64,000 bases of DNA, taken from the NCBI RefSeq assembly GCF_014236655.1, contig NZ_JACMYG010000011.1, forward strand, positions 62,001 to 126,000, read 5' to 3'. The translations under genes were made by a program, and so were the position numbers. Below the pieces are notes generated by a model that ran no database searches, was not told where the DNA came from, and worked only from the letters and a program-made list of their open reading frames with translations. Numbering within the stretch: position 1 is the stretch's first letter; each line of letters starts with the position of its first letter. Origin of the DNA: Pseudomonas kielensis (GTDB taxonomy: Bacteria; Pseudomonadota; Gammaproteobacteria; Pseudomonadales; Pseudomonadaceae). Below are positions 35,548-44,127 of this stretch, piece after piece.

Positions 35548-36330
35548 TTAGCGCGCCTGAGCCATATCGCGCAGCAACTGCAAAGCCTCGGTGGCCAGCG
35601 GTTGATACTGATTGAGAATGTCGCCCAGGCTGATCCAGAAGATCACCAGGCCCAGCACCAGGGTCAGCGGAAAGCCGATGGAGAAGATGTTCAACTGCGG
35701 CGCCGCGCGGGTCATGATGCCGAAGGCAATGTTGACCACCAGCAACGCGGTGATCGCCGGCAGTACCAGCAGCATGGCCGCACCCAGCACCCAGCCGAGC
35801 TTGTTGGCGATATCCCAGAAGTGATTGACCAGCATGGCGCTGCCCACCGGCAAGGTGGTGAAGCTCTCGGTGACCACTTCGAACACCACCAGATGGCCAT
35901 TCATGCCGAGAAACAGCAGGGTCACCAGCATGGTCAGGAACTGCCCGATCACCGCCGCCGACACGCCGTTGGTGGGGTCGACCATGGACGCGAAGCCCAT
36001 GCCCATCTGGATCGAGATGATCTGGCCGGCAATCACGAAAGCCTGGAAGAACAGCTGCAGGGAGAACCCCAGCAGCCCGCCAATCAGGATCTGTTCGGCA
36101 ATCAGCAACAGGCCGCTCAAGTCCAGCGCATTGACCGTGGGCATCGGCGGCAGGCTGGGGGTGATCACCACGGTGATCGCCAGGGCGAAGTACAGGCGGA
36201 TGCGCTTGGATACCAGGGTGGTGCCGATGATCGGCATGGTCATCAGCAGTGCCGCCACCCGGAACAGTGGCAGCATGAAACTGGCCACCCAGGTACTGAT
36301 CTGCGCGTCGGTCAGCGCCAGCAGCGACAT
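35548..36330 (-). CDS. fliR: Flagellar export gate protein FliR
   Basis: FliR is part of the FliP5Q4R1 export gate. The 260-residue protein has about six hydrophobic segments, with the LPLFRVAALLMTMPIIGT region near residue 20 and the IGQFLTMLVTLLFLGMNGHL stretch near 125. It starts 3 bp after fliQ and ends 3 bp before flhB. Confidence 0.96.
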   Translation of the reverse strand: MSLLALTDAQISTWVASFMLPLFRVAALLMTMPIIGTTLVSKRIRLYFALAITVVITPSLPPMPTVNALDLSGLLLIAEQILIGGLLGFSLQLFFQAFVIAGQIISIQMGMGFASMVDPTNGVSAAVIGQFLTMLVTLLFLGMNGHLVVFEVVTESFTTLPVGSAMLVNHFWDIANKLGWVLGAAMLLVLPAITALLVVNIAFGIMTRAAPQLNIFSIGFPLTLVLGLVIFWISLGDILNQYQPLATEALQLLRDMAQAR

Positions 36331-36333
36331 AGC

Positions 36334-36603
36334 CTAGCCGATCAACTGCGGAATACTGCCGTACAGGCGCAGGATGTATTCCATGAAGGTTTGCACCAGC
36401 CACGGGCCGGCAACGATCAGCGTGACCAGCATCACCAAAAGGCGCGGCAGGAAGCTGAGGGTCTGTTCGTTGATCTGGGTCGCCGCCTGGAACATCGCCA
36501 CCAGCAGGCCCACCAACAGGCTGGGCACCACCAGCACCGCGACCATCACGGTGGTCAGCCAGAGCGCTTCCCGGAACAGGTCTACCGCTACTTCAGGCGT
36601 CAT
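36334..36603 (-). CDS. fliQ: Flagellar export gate protein FliQ
   Basis: An 89-residue two-helix export gate subunit. It contains the family's MTPEVAVDLFREALW start, a helix at about 15-38, the polar hinge FQAATQINEQTLSF, and a second helix at about 52-75. It lies 24 bp after fliP. Confidence 0.96.
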   Translation of the reverse strand: MTPEVAVDLFREALWLTTVMVAVLVVPSLLVGLLVAMFQAATQINEQTLSFLPRLLVMLVTLIVAGPWLVQTFMEYILRLYGSIPQLIG

Positions 36604-36627
36604 ATCGGGCCACTCGCTCGCACCAGG

Positions 36628-37377
36628 CTAAACACCGCCGAAACTGCCGGCCAGGGTGCCGATGATCAGCGCCCAGCCGTCCACCAGCACAAACAGCATG
36701 ATCTTGAACGGCAGCGAAATGATCAGCGGCGAGAGCATCATCATACCCATCGCCATCAGCACACTCGCCACCACCAGGTCGATGATCAGGAACGGGATGA
36801 AGATCATGAAACCGATCTGGAACGCCGTCTTGAGCTCCGAGGTGACGAAGGCCGGTACCAGGATGGTCAGCGGCGCCTGATCCGGCGACGCGATGTCGGT
36901 GCGCTTGGACAGGCGCATGAACAACTCGAGGTCGCTGCTGCGGGTCTGGGCCAGCATGAAATCCTTGATCGGCACCTGGGCCTTGGCCACGGCATCCTGG
37001 GCGGTCATTTTTTCCGCCAGATACGGCTGCAAGGCGTCCTGGTTCACTCGGTCGAAGACCGGCGCCATGATGAACAGGGTCAGGAACAGCGCCATGCCGG
37101 TGAGAATCTGGTTCGACGGCGTCTGCTGCAGGCCCAGGGCCTGACGCAGGATCGAGAAGACGATGATGATCCGGGTGAAGCTGGTCATCAGCATGACAAA
37201 CGCCGGGATGAAACTCAGCGCGGTCATGATCAGCAGGATCTGCAGGCTGACCGAATATTCCTGGGCACCGTCGGCATTGGTGCCCAGGGTGATCGCCGGG
37301 ATCGACAGCGGATCGGCGGCCAGCGCCAGGGGCGCGGTCAGCAACAGGAGCAGCGTCAGGAGGAAACGCAACGGCAT
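36628..37377 (-). CDS. fliP: Flagellar export gate protein FliP
   Basis: FliP is the main subunit of the export pore. The 249-residue protein has a cleavable signal peptide (LALAA, about residues 16-20), the FliP signature [18 protein letters not shown] near 67, the periplasmic loop with Met-rich [10 protein letters not shown], and C-terminal helices ending [19 protein letters not shown]. Its ATG shares one base with the fliO stop. Confidence 0.97.
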   Translation of the reverse strand: MPLRFLLTLLLLLTAPLALAADPLSIPAITLGTNADGAQEYSVSLQILLIMTALSFIPAFVMLMTSFTRIIIVFSILRQALGLQQTPSNQILTGMALFLTLFIMAPVFDRVNQDALQPYLAEKMTAQDAVAKAQVPIKDFMLAQTRSSDLELFMRLSKRTDIASPDQAPLTILVPAFVTSELKTAFQIGFMIFIPFLIIDLVVASVLMAMGMMMLSPLIISLPFKIMLFVLVDGWALIIGTLAGSFGGV

Positions 37378-37808
37378 TACTTCTTATCCTTGTCTTTACC
37401 CAGCAACTCCATCAGGCGCTGGGCAAACTCGGGGGTGGCCTGCTCGGTGCCGGGCACCTGCACTGGCTCTTTGAGGACATGCAGCGCACTGATGGTGCCC
37501 GGCGTCAGGCCCAGCAGAATCTGCTCGTTGCCGACCTGCACCAGGACCAGCCGGTCCCGCGGGCCGAGGGCGCGCGAACCGATCAGCTCGATCACCTGAC
37601 CCTTGCCCGCCGGCCCTGCCTGCTGCACCCGGCGCAATAGCCAGGCGAGGAAAAAGATCAGGCCCAGCACCAGCAGCAGACCCAGCACCAGCTGCGTCAA
37701 CTGCCCGGCCACCCCGCCGCCGACCGCTGGCGCAGCCACGGCCGCCACCGGCTCGGCCGCCATCACGCAACCAGGCAAGGCCAGCAACCCACCGAGTAAC
37801 CTGTTCAC
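37377..37808 (-). CDS. fliO: Flagellar biosynthesis protein FliO
   Basis: FliO assists assembly of the FliPQR gate. The 143-residue protein has an N-terminal signal-like segment (residues 3-18), a membrane helix at about 40-62 ([19 protein letters not shown]), and a cytoplasmic domain with [29 protein letters not shown] split around residue 75-100. It begins at the base next to the fliN stop. Confidence 0.93.
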   Translation of the reverse strand: MNRLLGGLLALPGCVMAAEPVAAVAAPAVGGGVAGQLTQLVLGLLLVLGLIFFLAWLLRRVQQAGPAGKGQVIELIGSRALGPRDRLVLVQVGNEQILLGLTPGTISALHVLKEPVQVPGTEQATPEFAQRLMELLGKDKDKK

Positions 37809-38267
37809 TCAGCGCAGCTTCTTGATGCGTTCGCTTGGGCTGATCACGTCCGTCAGGCGGATGCCGAACTTCTCGTTGACCACCACCACTTCGCCATGGG
37901 CGATCAGCGTGCCATTGACCAGCACGTCGAGGGGTTCACCCGCCAGGCGATCGAGTTCGATCACCGACCCCTGGTTGAGCTGCAACAGGTTACGGATGTT
38001 GATGTCGGTACTGCCGACTTCCATCGAGATCGATACCGGGATGTCCAGGATCACGTCCAGGTTCGGACCGTCCAGCGTCACCGGGCCGTTGTTTTTCGGC
38101 ACGCTGCCGAACTCTTCCATCGGCAGACGGTTGGACGGCGAACTGGCCGCATCGGCCGCCAGCAGGGCATCGATGTCGTCCTGTCCGACATCACCGGCTT
38201 CTTCCAGCGCGGCGGCCCATTCATCAGCCAGGGCCTGGTCGTCCTGGGCATTCATATCGTTAACCAT
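37809..38267 (-). CDS. fliN: Flagellar motor switch protein FliN
   Basis: FliN forms the lower C-ring and binds CheY-P and FliH. The 152-residue protein has an acidic N-terminal tail (QALADEWAAALEEAG, DDIDALLAAD) and a C-terminal SpoA domain (residues about 75-150) with INIRNLLQLNQGSVIELDRL and FGIRLTDVIS. Tandem ATGs occur at 38270 and 38267; the second is better spaced from GAGG and was chosen. fliM ends 54 bp upstream. Confidence 0.96.
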   Translation of the reverse strand: MVNDMNAQDDQALADEWAAALEEAGDVGQDDIDALLAADAASSPSNRLPMEEFGSVPKNNGPVTLDGPNLDVILDIPVSISMEVGSTDINIRNLLQLNQGSVIELDRLAGEPLDVLVNGTLIAHGEVVVVNEKFGIRLTDVISPSERIKKLR

Positions 38268-38321
38268 CATTTGTCCTCGGCGGGCAGCAAGCATTTAAAA
38301 ACGAGTGGAGAGCAACGCCGC

Positions 38322-39290
38322 TCAGCGGCGCTCGATGGGTTCGATCACTTGCAACGCCAGGTTGCCCTTGTGGGACCCCATCTTGACCTTGAAAGCCGGC
38401 ACGCCGTTGGCGCGCATGATCATGTCTTCGGGCATGTCCACCGGGATCACGTCGCCCGGCTGCATGTGCAGAATGTCGCGCAGGCGCAACTGGCGGCGCG
38501 CGACGGTGGCACTCAAGGGCACATCGACGTCCAACACGTCCTGGCGCAGGGCGTTGACCCAGCGCTCGTCCTGGTCGTCGAGGTCGGACTGGAAACCGGC
38601 ATCGAGCATTTCCCGGACCGGCTCGATCATCGAGTACGGCATGGTCACGTGCAGGTCGCCGCCGCCCCCATCGAGCTCGATATGGAAGGTGGAAACCACC
38701 ACCGCTTCACTGGGCCCGACGATGTTGGCCATGGCCGGATTCACTTCCGAGTTGATGTACTCGAAATTGACTTCCATGATCGCCTGCCAGGCTTCCTTCA
38801 AGTCGATGAAGGCCTGCTCCAGCACCATGCGCACCACGCGCAATTCGGTGGGGGTGAATTCACGCCCTTCGATCTTGGCGTGACGTCCGTCGCCGCCGAA
38901 GAAGTTATCCACCAGCTTGAACACCAGCTTGGCATCGAGAATGAACAGGGCCGTGCCGCGCAGGGGTTTGATCTTGACCAGGTTGAGACTGGTGGGCACG
39001 TACAGCGAATGCACGTACTCGCCGAACTTCATCACCTGCACCCCGCCCACGGCCACATCGGCCGAGCGCCTAAGCATGTTGAACATGCTGATGCGGGTGT
39101 AGCGGGCGAAACGTTCGTTGATCATTTCCAGGGTCGGCATGCGCCCCCGGACGATCCGGTCCTGACTGGTCAGGTCATAGCTTTTGACGCTGCCCGGCTC
39201 GGCAGCGGCGTCGGTCTCAACCAGACCATCGTCGACGCCATGCAACAGCGCGTCGATCTCATCTTGGGACAGCAGGTCTTGCACGGCCAT
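38322..39290 (-). CDS. fliM: Flagellar motor switch protein FliM
   Basis: FliM is the CheY-binding middle part of the C-ring. The 322-residue protein carries the N-terminal CheY-P peptide LSQDEIDALLHG (residues 7-18), a CheC-like middle domain with the NFFGGDGR FliG-binding loop near 129, and a C-terminal SpoA domain. It is 9 bp from fliL. Length is normal. Confidence 0.97.
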   Translation of the reverse strand: MAVQDLLSQDEIDALLHGVDDGLVETDAAAEPGSVKSYDLTSQDRIVRGRMPTLEMINERFARYTRISMFNMLRRSADVAVGGVQVMKFGEYVHSLYVPTSLNLVKIKPLRGTALFILDAKLVFKLVDNFFGGDGRHAKIEGREFTPTELRVVRMVLEQAFIDLKEAWQAIMEVNFEYINSEVNPAMANIVGPSEAVVVSTFHIELDGGGGDLHVTMPYSMIEPVREMLDAGFQSDLDDQDERWVNALRQDVLDVDVPLSATVARRQLRLRDILHMQPGDVIPVDMPEDMIMRANGVPAFKVKMGSHKGNLALQVIEPIERR

Positions 39291-39299
39291 GTCGTGTTC

Positions 39300-39800
39300 C
39301 TACTGCAGTACGAAATTAGTAAAGAGCAACTGCTCGACCACCACTTTGCCGACTTCTTTCTGCGCCACTTCCTGCACACTGGCAGTGGCTTTCTGGCGCA
39401 GCATTTCCTGGCCGACCGGGGTGGCCAGGTTGTCGAAACTCTGCCCGGAGAACAGCATCACCAGGTTGTTGCGGATCACCGGCATGTGCACCTTCAGGGC
39501 GTCCAGATCGGCCTGGTTACGGGCCTGCAGGGTAATGCTCACCTGCATGTAGCGCTGGCGGCCGTTCTGGTTGTAGTTGGCGATGAAGGCCGGCGCCATG
39601 GCTTCGTAGATGGCCGCAGGCTTGGCATTGCCGGCCGCATCGGCCGCAGGCTCAGGCTTGCTCTGGGCACCGTGCATGAAGTACCAGGTCGCGCCCACGG
39701 ACAAACCGATCGCCAGCAACAAGGCCGCGGCAATCACCAGGATCAGCTTGAGTTTGCCTTTGCCGGCGGGATCTTTTACTGCTGCGTCGCTCTTCGCCAT
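39300..39800 (-). CDS. fliL: Flagellar basal-body protein FliL
   Basis: FliL surrounds and supports the stator units. The 166-residue protein has a basic cytoplasmic N-terminus, one helix (about residues 19-41), and a periplasmic stomatin-like domain ending KVVVEQLLFTNFVLQ, the usual C-terminal FliL pattern. It is first in fliLMNOPQR-flhB and has a sigma-54 promoter 50 bp upstream. Confidence 0.96.
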   Translation of the reverse strand: MAKSDAAVKDPAGKGKLKLILVIAAALLLAIGLSVGATWYFMHGAQSKPEPAADAAGNAKPAAIYEAMAPAFIANYNQNGRQRYMQVSITLQARNQADLDALKVHMPVIRNNLVMLFSGQSFDNLATPVGQEMLRQKATASVQEVAQKEVGKVVVEQLLFTNFVLQ

Positions 39801-39850
39801 GCCAATAATCCGTCACTATTCGGGTTTTCACAGTCGCACGGCAAGGCAAG

Positions 39851-39866
39851 AGCAAGTGTTATGCCA
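39851..39866 (-). promoter_or_regulatory. Sigma-54 promoter for the fliL operon
   Basis: The minus strand reads TGGCATAACACTTGCT, nearly the full consensus TGGCAC-N5-TTGCW with GG-N10-GC spacing. The predicted start near 39840 is 40 bp from the fliL ATG. Confidence 0.8.
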
Positions 39867-39867
39867 G

Positions 39868-40195
39868 AAGTGTCGGGGGACCCGGATTGCATAGATCCTG
39901 TAGGCGCGCGAGCGCACTTGCGGACTTCGCCAGCAGGCTCACACAGTGGAAATTTGCACACCGGTAAAAACCGGCAGGTCGCCGTGCTCTGGCTGTTGAT
40001 CTTGATCCACCGGCCCCATCGGCAGGCTGAGCGAAGGTGTCCATCTGGGGGAGGCGTGGAGCGCCGTGCGGCGAAGCCGCATACATCCAGAGGAGGTGCA
40101 GCGAAGCAAACCGGAGGCGATGCCCCGGGATGGATACCGTAGCGAGGGGCCGTACGCCTGGGGCAAGCGTTTTTTTGCTGGGCCTGTCTCCTGGC
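39868..40195. repeat. Dispersed Pseudomonas intergenic repeat between fliK and fliL
   Basis: This 330-bp GC-rich block fills the 463-bp fliK-fliL gap. Conceptual translations (for example the stretches HTGKNRQVAVLW, ERRCPSGGGVERRAAKPHT and LRRTALHASPRWTPS) match spurious peptides I recall being annotated at many intergenic loci of P. fluorescens-group genomes, so it is read as a dispersed non-coding repeat. Boundaries are approximate. No transposase or clear terminal inverted repeat is visible. Confidence 0.6.
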
Positions 40196-40263
40196 AGCGG
40201 ACGCCAAGAAGCTGGTTATCCAGCCTTCTGCCTCAAGCCTTCGGCAACCCCCACAAGGGTCAA

Positions 40264-41538
40264 TCAAGCGTAATAGTCGACCACACTGGAGCCCATCACA
40301 CGGGTGGCGCTGGCGGCGACTTCAGCGATGCCGGCCGGCGATTCATCCGCCATCGGCTCCAGTCGGTTGGCAGTGGCCGAGGTGCGGGCACCCTGCCCCT
40401 GCTGCGCCTGCTCCTGAGAGCCACGGGACTGGTCGGAGACATTGACGTCGACCTGCCCCATGCCCTGCTGCGCGAACATCTCGCGCAGGCGATGCATCTG
40501 CCCGTCCAGCGCTTCGCGCACGCCAACGTGGGCGCTCATGAAGGTGACCTGGGTCTGCTGGTCGGGAATCATATTGACGCGGATATCCAGGCGCCCCAGC
40601 TCGGCGGGCTGCAACTGGATGTCCGCCGCCTTGAGGTTAGCGCTCGACAGGTACATGACCCGGTTGACCACCTCTTCGGTCCAGCCGCTCTGGTGCATGG
40701 CAATCGGCTGATTGACCGGCAGCGCATTGGCGGTTTTCGCCGTGGCGGCCTGGGTCAGCGCAGCCAGGCGGTCGGCAAAACCTTCCACCCGGGTGTCGCT
40801 GCTAGCGGCCTTGAGGTCCTTGAGGCCTTCGTCGATCAGGCCGCTGAAGGCCTTTTCGCCGCCCTCGCCCGCACCGTCCTGCTCCGCTTGCAGGCCGAGC
40901 ATACTGGCCATGCCTGCGGCGAAGGTCTGCGTCGTGGTCGGCTCGCCGTCGAGCTGGGCGGTCGCAGGCGGGGTCTTGGCTTGAGCCTGGCTGGAGGCGG
41001 ACAGATGACCGCTCTGCTCCATCGCCAGGCGCACTGCCGGCAAGCTATCCAGCGGATCGGCCTCAGGATCGAACGCCGGACCGCTGACCGCCTGCGTGGT
41101 GGCCAGCAGCGCCGCCTCGATGGCCGGGTCTACGGTGGCAGGGGTCTCGACTAAGGGGACAGGGACGGGGACCGGCGCCGGGGTTGCGGCCTGGGCCTGC
41201 GCCGGATCTACCGCAGCGTCTTCAACCACTGCACCAGGCTCGGTGTCGGAGGCCTCTTCAGGCGCCACTTTTTCGGCGGGCAAGGTTTTGCCGCTAGCGG
41301 CAACCGCTGGGGCCGAGGCGGCAGGTTTGTCCCCACGGCCCGGGTGGTCCGGGACCTTGTCACGCAGTGGTTTAGCCCCCACATCGGCCGCCGCCAAGGA
41401 CTTGCCCGCCCCCTGGCCGGCAAACACCCGGGCGAAGCCGGACGCCTTGTCCACAGGCGTCGCCGGGGCATTGGCCGAGGCCGACTGAGACTTGGCCTGT
41501 GTGCCAGCCTGAAGCAGGATGTTGGGGGAAAGGGGCAT
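40264..41538 (-). CDS. fliK: Flagellar hook-length control protein FliK
   Basis: FliK measures the hook and triggers the FlhB specificity switch. The 424-residue protein begins MPLSPNILLQAGTQ, has a long Ala/Pro/Lys-rich ruler region (about 15-270), and ends with the conserved FliK C-terminal domain, containing LQPAELGRLDIRVNMIPDQQ near 325 and VGVREALDGQMHRLREMFAQQG near 355. The ATG at 41538 was chosen over an open frame 14 codons longer. A sigma-54 promoter lies 50 bp upstream. Confidence 0.95.
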   Translation of the reverse strand: MPLSPNILLQAGTQAKSQSASANAPATPVDKASGFARVFAGQGAGKSLAAADVGAKPLRDKVPDHPGRGDKPAASAPAVAASGKTLPAEKVAPEEASDTEPGAVVEDAAVDPAQAQAATPAPVPVPVPLVETPATVDPAIEAALLATTQAVSGPAFDPEADPLDSLPAVRLAMEQSGHLSASSQAQAKTPPATAQLDGEPTTTQTFAAGMASMLGLQAEQDGAGEGGEKAFSGLIDEGLKDLKAASSDTRVEGFADRLAALTQAATAKTANALPVNQPIAMHQSGWTEEVVNRVMYLSSANLKAADIQLQPAELGRLDIRVNMIPDQQTQVTFMSAHVGVREALDGQMHRLREMFAQQGMGQVDVNVSDQSRGSQEQAQQGQGARTSATANRLEPMADESPAGIAEVAASATRVMGSSVVDYYA

Positions 41539-41586
41539 AGCGGTCTCCGCTGCACTGGAATCGTAGATACAGTTGAGCAAGAAGAC

Positions 41587-41602
41587 TGCAAGGGTCGAGC
41601 CA
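41587..41602 (-). promoter_or_regulatory. Sigma-54 promoter for fliK
   Basis: The minus strand reads TGGCTCGACCCTTGCA, a near-perfect -24/-12 element with GG-N10-GC spacing. It lies in the 81-bp gap between hptB and fliK and would start transcription near 41577. Confidence 0.75.
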
Positions 41603-41619
41603 GATTGCCCGGAAAAATG

Positions 41620-41988
41620 CTAACAGCAGCGATTGGACGAATCAGACGCCAGCGAGCGCTGCCGTTCGGCTTCATACAGAGGGCGCACCAAGGCGAACTC
41701 GCCATCGATTTCACCCACCAGCTTGGCCAGGCCCTCGGGGGCTTTTTCCTGGGCGCGCTGTTCCAGCTCATGGCACAGCCTGGCCAGGCGCAACGCGCCC
41801 ATGTTGCTGCTGCTGCCTTTGAAACTATGGGCCGCGCTGACCAGCTGCGCCGCATCGTGCGCCTCGCGCAGCACTTGCAGACGCTCTTCGGAGTCCGCCA
41901 GGAAGGTGTCCAGCAACACCGGGTAATCCTCTTCCATGACTTCCTGTAACGCACTGAGTACGTCACGGTCCAGATGGGTATCGGTCAC
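41620..41988 (-). CDS. hptB: Histidine phosphotransfer protein HptB
   Basis: A 122-residue Hpt domain protein with the phospho-acceptor His54 in SAAHSFKGSSSNMGA and a four-helix bundle pattern. In P. aeruginosa, HptB receives phosphate from hybrid kinases and passes it to HsbR, controlling surface behaviour, biofilm and swarming. Here it lies 31 bp after the HsbR homologue and 81 bp before fliK. The CC at the C-terminus is unusual but of unclear meaning. Confidence 0.9.
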   Translation of the reverse strand: MTDTHLDRDVLSALQEVMEEDYPVLLDTFLADSEERLQVLREAHDAAQLVSAAHSFKGSSSNMGALRLARLCHELEQRAQEKAPEGLAKLVGEIDGEFALVRPLYEAERQRSLASDSSNRCC

Positions 41989-42019
41989 TTGCTCGCTCCT
42001 TGATCAAGAATGGAGGGGA

Positions 42020-43735
42020 TTATGCCTGAGCCCCCCAGGAAAACTCCACGCGCGCCCGCCGGCCGTCGTCGGACCAACTGGCATTGCGGCTCAACTGGCG
42101 GATCAGGCTGACGCCACGACCCGATAAACGACCGATGTCCAGCGGCCGGTCCATCACGCGCTGCACATCAAAGCCATGCCCACTGTCTTCCACTTCAATC
42201 ACCAGGCAACCGCCCGTGCCTTGCGGCGCGACCTGCACGTGTACCCGCAGATAGCCCTCTTCCAGTTGCTCCAGGCGGGCGTTGCGCAACTGATAGTAGC
42301 GCGCAAACCCGTGGACATCGCGCTTGAGGCTTGAATCCAGGCCCAGCACACCATGCTCCAGGGCATTGGAGTACAGCTCGGCCAGCACACTGTGCAGCGC
42401 CGCACTTTGCACCCGCAGGCCATGCACCTCCAGCAGCAACTGCAACAGATAGGGCAACGGGTCGAAGCGCTTGAGGGACTCGGCACGAAACTCGAAGCTC
42501 AACGACCAGTCCAGCGGGCTGGACTGGCCACTGTCGGAGTAGACCAGGGCTGGCGGCGTAAGCTGGGCCGGCTCCACCAGACTGATTTCCAGCATGCTCA
42601 CGTCATCCCGGGCCTGGCCGCCAAAATCGCGCAGCGCTTGTTCGATCTCCTCGAACAACTGCCCGGGCTCAAGGTTATCGGCAAACACCTGCATCAAACG
42701 CTCGACGCCAAACAGCTGCTCGGTGCTGTCACAGGTATCGATCACTCCATCCGTCAACAGCAACACGCGATCGCCCAGGGCCATCGGGAACACTTCCGTG
42801 CGGTCGTCGAACGCCTGGGCACTCAACACGCCCAGCGGCAAATGCCGTGACTTCAGCGGCCGGCGCTCGCCACTGGCGATGTCATGCAGGTAGCCGTCGG
42901 GCATCCCACCGTTCCAGACCTCGGCCGAACGGCGCTGGAAACTCAGGGACAACAGGGTGGCGCAGCAAAACATGTCCACCGGCAGGATGCGCTTGAGCTT
43001 GGCATTCATCTCTCGCAGGATCTGCGCCAAGCCGAAACCCTTGGCCGTCATCCCGTAGAACACCTCGGCCAGGGGCATGGCGCCCACGGCCGCCGGCAAC
43101 CCGTGACCGGTGAAGTCACCGAGCAGCACGTGCATGTCCCCAGCCGGGGTGAACGCCGCCAGCAGCAGATCACCGTTGAACAGCGCATAAGGCGATTGCC
43201 GGTAGCGGATGTTCGGGGCGCTCAGGCAACCCGAGTGGGCGATTTTATCGAACACCGCCTTGGCCACACGCTGTTCATTGAGCAAGTACTGATGGTGGCG
43301 GACGATCTGGTCGCGCTGCTCCAGCACCGTGGCCTGCAAACGCCGCAAGCGATCCATGGCTTTGATCTTGGCCGCCAGCACCACCTGGTTATAGGGCTTG
43401 GCCAGAAAGTCGTCACCGCCCGCCTCCAGGCAGCGGGCCAGGCCTTCGTCCTCGCTAAGCGACGTGAGGAAGATGATCGGCACCAGGGTTTGCCCGGCCA
43501 ATTGCTTGATCTGGCGCGCCGCGTCAAAGCCGTCCATCACCGGCATCAGTGCGTCCATCAGCACCAGGTGCGGGCGCGCCTGGCGGTATAGATCCACCGC
43601 TTCGGCGCCGTTCGCCGCCAGCAGCACCGCGTGGCCCTGCCGCCGGACGATACCCGACAGCAGCAGGCGATCAGCCGCGCTGTCTTCGACGATCAGCACC
43701 GTCAGGGGCTCGAACGGCGGGGCCAGGTCGCTCAA
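42020..43735 (-). CDS. hsbR: HsbR-type response regulator with PP2C phosphatase and anti-sigma kinase domains
   Basis: A 571-residue three-domain protein. It has a receiver domain (residues 10-130) with phospho-acceptor Asp61 in LVLMDALMPVMDG, a SpoIIE-type PP2C phosphatase domain (about 180-395) with GDFTGHGLPAA and LLLTDGVID motifs, and a C-terminal HATPase anti-sigma kinase domain (about 425-565) with ELYSNALEHGVL and EVEDSGHGFD. It is the same length as P. aeruginosa HsbR as I recall it. It would phosphorylate or dephosphorylate HsbA, whose gene it overlaps by 4 bp. Confidence 0.9.
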   Translation of the reverse strand: MSDLAPPFEPLTVLIVEDSAADRLLLSGIVRRQGHAVLLAANGAEAVDLYRQARPHLVLMDALMPVMDGFDAARQIKQLAGQTLVPIIFLTSLSEDEGLARCLEAGGDDFLAKPYNQVVLAAKIKAMDRLRRLQATVLEQRDQIVRHHQYLLNEQRVAKAVFDKIAHSGCLSAPNIRYRQSPYALFNGDLLLAAFTPAGDMHVLLGDFTGHGLPAAVGAMPLAEVFYGMTAKGFGLAQILREMNAKLKRILPVDMFCCATLLSLSFQRRSAEVWNGGMPDGYLHDIASGERRPLKSRHLPLGVLSAQAFDDRTEVFPMALGDRVLLLTDGVIDTCDSTEQLFGVERLMQVFADNLEPGQLFEEIEQALRDFGGQARDDVSMLEISLVEPAQLTPPALVYSDSGQSSPLDWSLSFEFRAESLKRFDPLPYLLQLLLEVHGLRVQSAALHSVLAELYSNALEHGVLGLDSSLKRDVHGFARYYQLRNARLEQLEEGYLRVHVQVAPQGTGGCLVIEVEDSGHGFDVQRVMDRPLDIGRLSGRGVSLIRQLSRNASWSDDGRRARVEFSWGAQA

Positions 43736-44040
43736 GTGATGTCGAACAGCTTGTCGAAATTGGAGATGGCGAGGATTTTTCGCACGTCGGAACTGCTGTT
43801 GATCAGCCGCACATCGGATTCGTCACCGCCGGCATGATCGCGCAGCAACAGCAGCATGCCCAACGCCGAACTGTCGAGATAAGTGGCTTCCTTGAGGTCG
43901 ACCACCACCGCGTTGGGCCGCTGATTGTCGATCTGCCCGAAGGAGTCGCGAAATTCCTGATGCTTGGCAAAATCGAAGCGACCCTTGATCGAGATCGTCA
44001 GCTTTTGCCCGTCCTCGGAGACTTTCGTATTGACTGACAT
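43732..44040 (-). CDS. hsbA: STAS-domain anti-sigma factor antagonist HsbA
   Basis: A 102-residue STAS protein with the phosphorylatable serine in YLDSSALGMLLLL (Ser57/Ser58). In P. aeruginosa, HsbA switches partners between the anti-sigma-28 factor FlgM and the diguanylate cyclase HsbD depending on its phosphorylation. The ATG at 44040 gives the family length. It overlaps hsbR by 4 bp and follows fliJ by 87 bp. Confidence 0.9.
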   Translation of the reverse strand: MSVNTKVSEDGQKLTISIKGRFDFAKHQEFRDSFGQIDNQRPNAVVVDLKEATYLDSSALGMLLLLRDHAGGDESDVRLINSSSDVRKILAISNFDKLFDIT

Positions 44041-44068
44041 GCTAGAGCTTCCTTGTCTTTGGCAATCG

Positions 44069-44092
44069 TGTACAAGGTTTAGCACTTGTACA
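44069..44092. promoter_or_regulatory. 8-bp inverted repeat between fliJ and hsbA
   Basis: TGTACAAG and CTTGTACA are separated by 8 bp, forming a perfect dyad 28 bp upstream of the hsbA start. No T-run follows. It could be an operator for hsbA or an mRNA hairpin marking the end of fliEFGHIJ. Confidence 0.4.
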
Positions 44093-44127
44093 GGGCATGA
44101 GCAAGGCAGCCCATCGGCCCGCGTCAC

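Noticed and set aside
39776..40267. Several overlapping open frames on both strands in the fliK-fliL gap
   Set aside because: They fall in the dispersed repeat, lack ribosome-binding sites and known domains, and have low-complexity Arg/Pro/Ser-rich products typical of spurious reading of GC-rich repeats.
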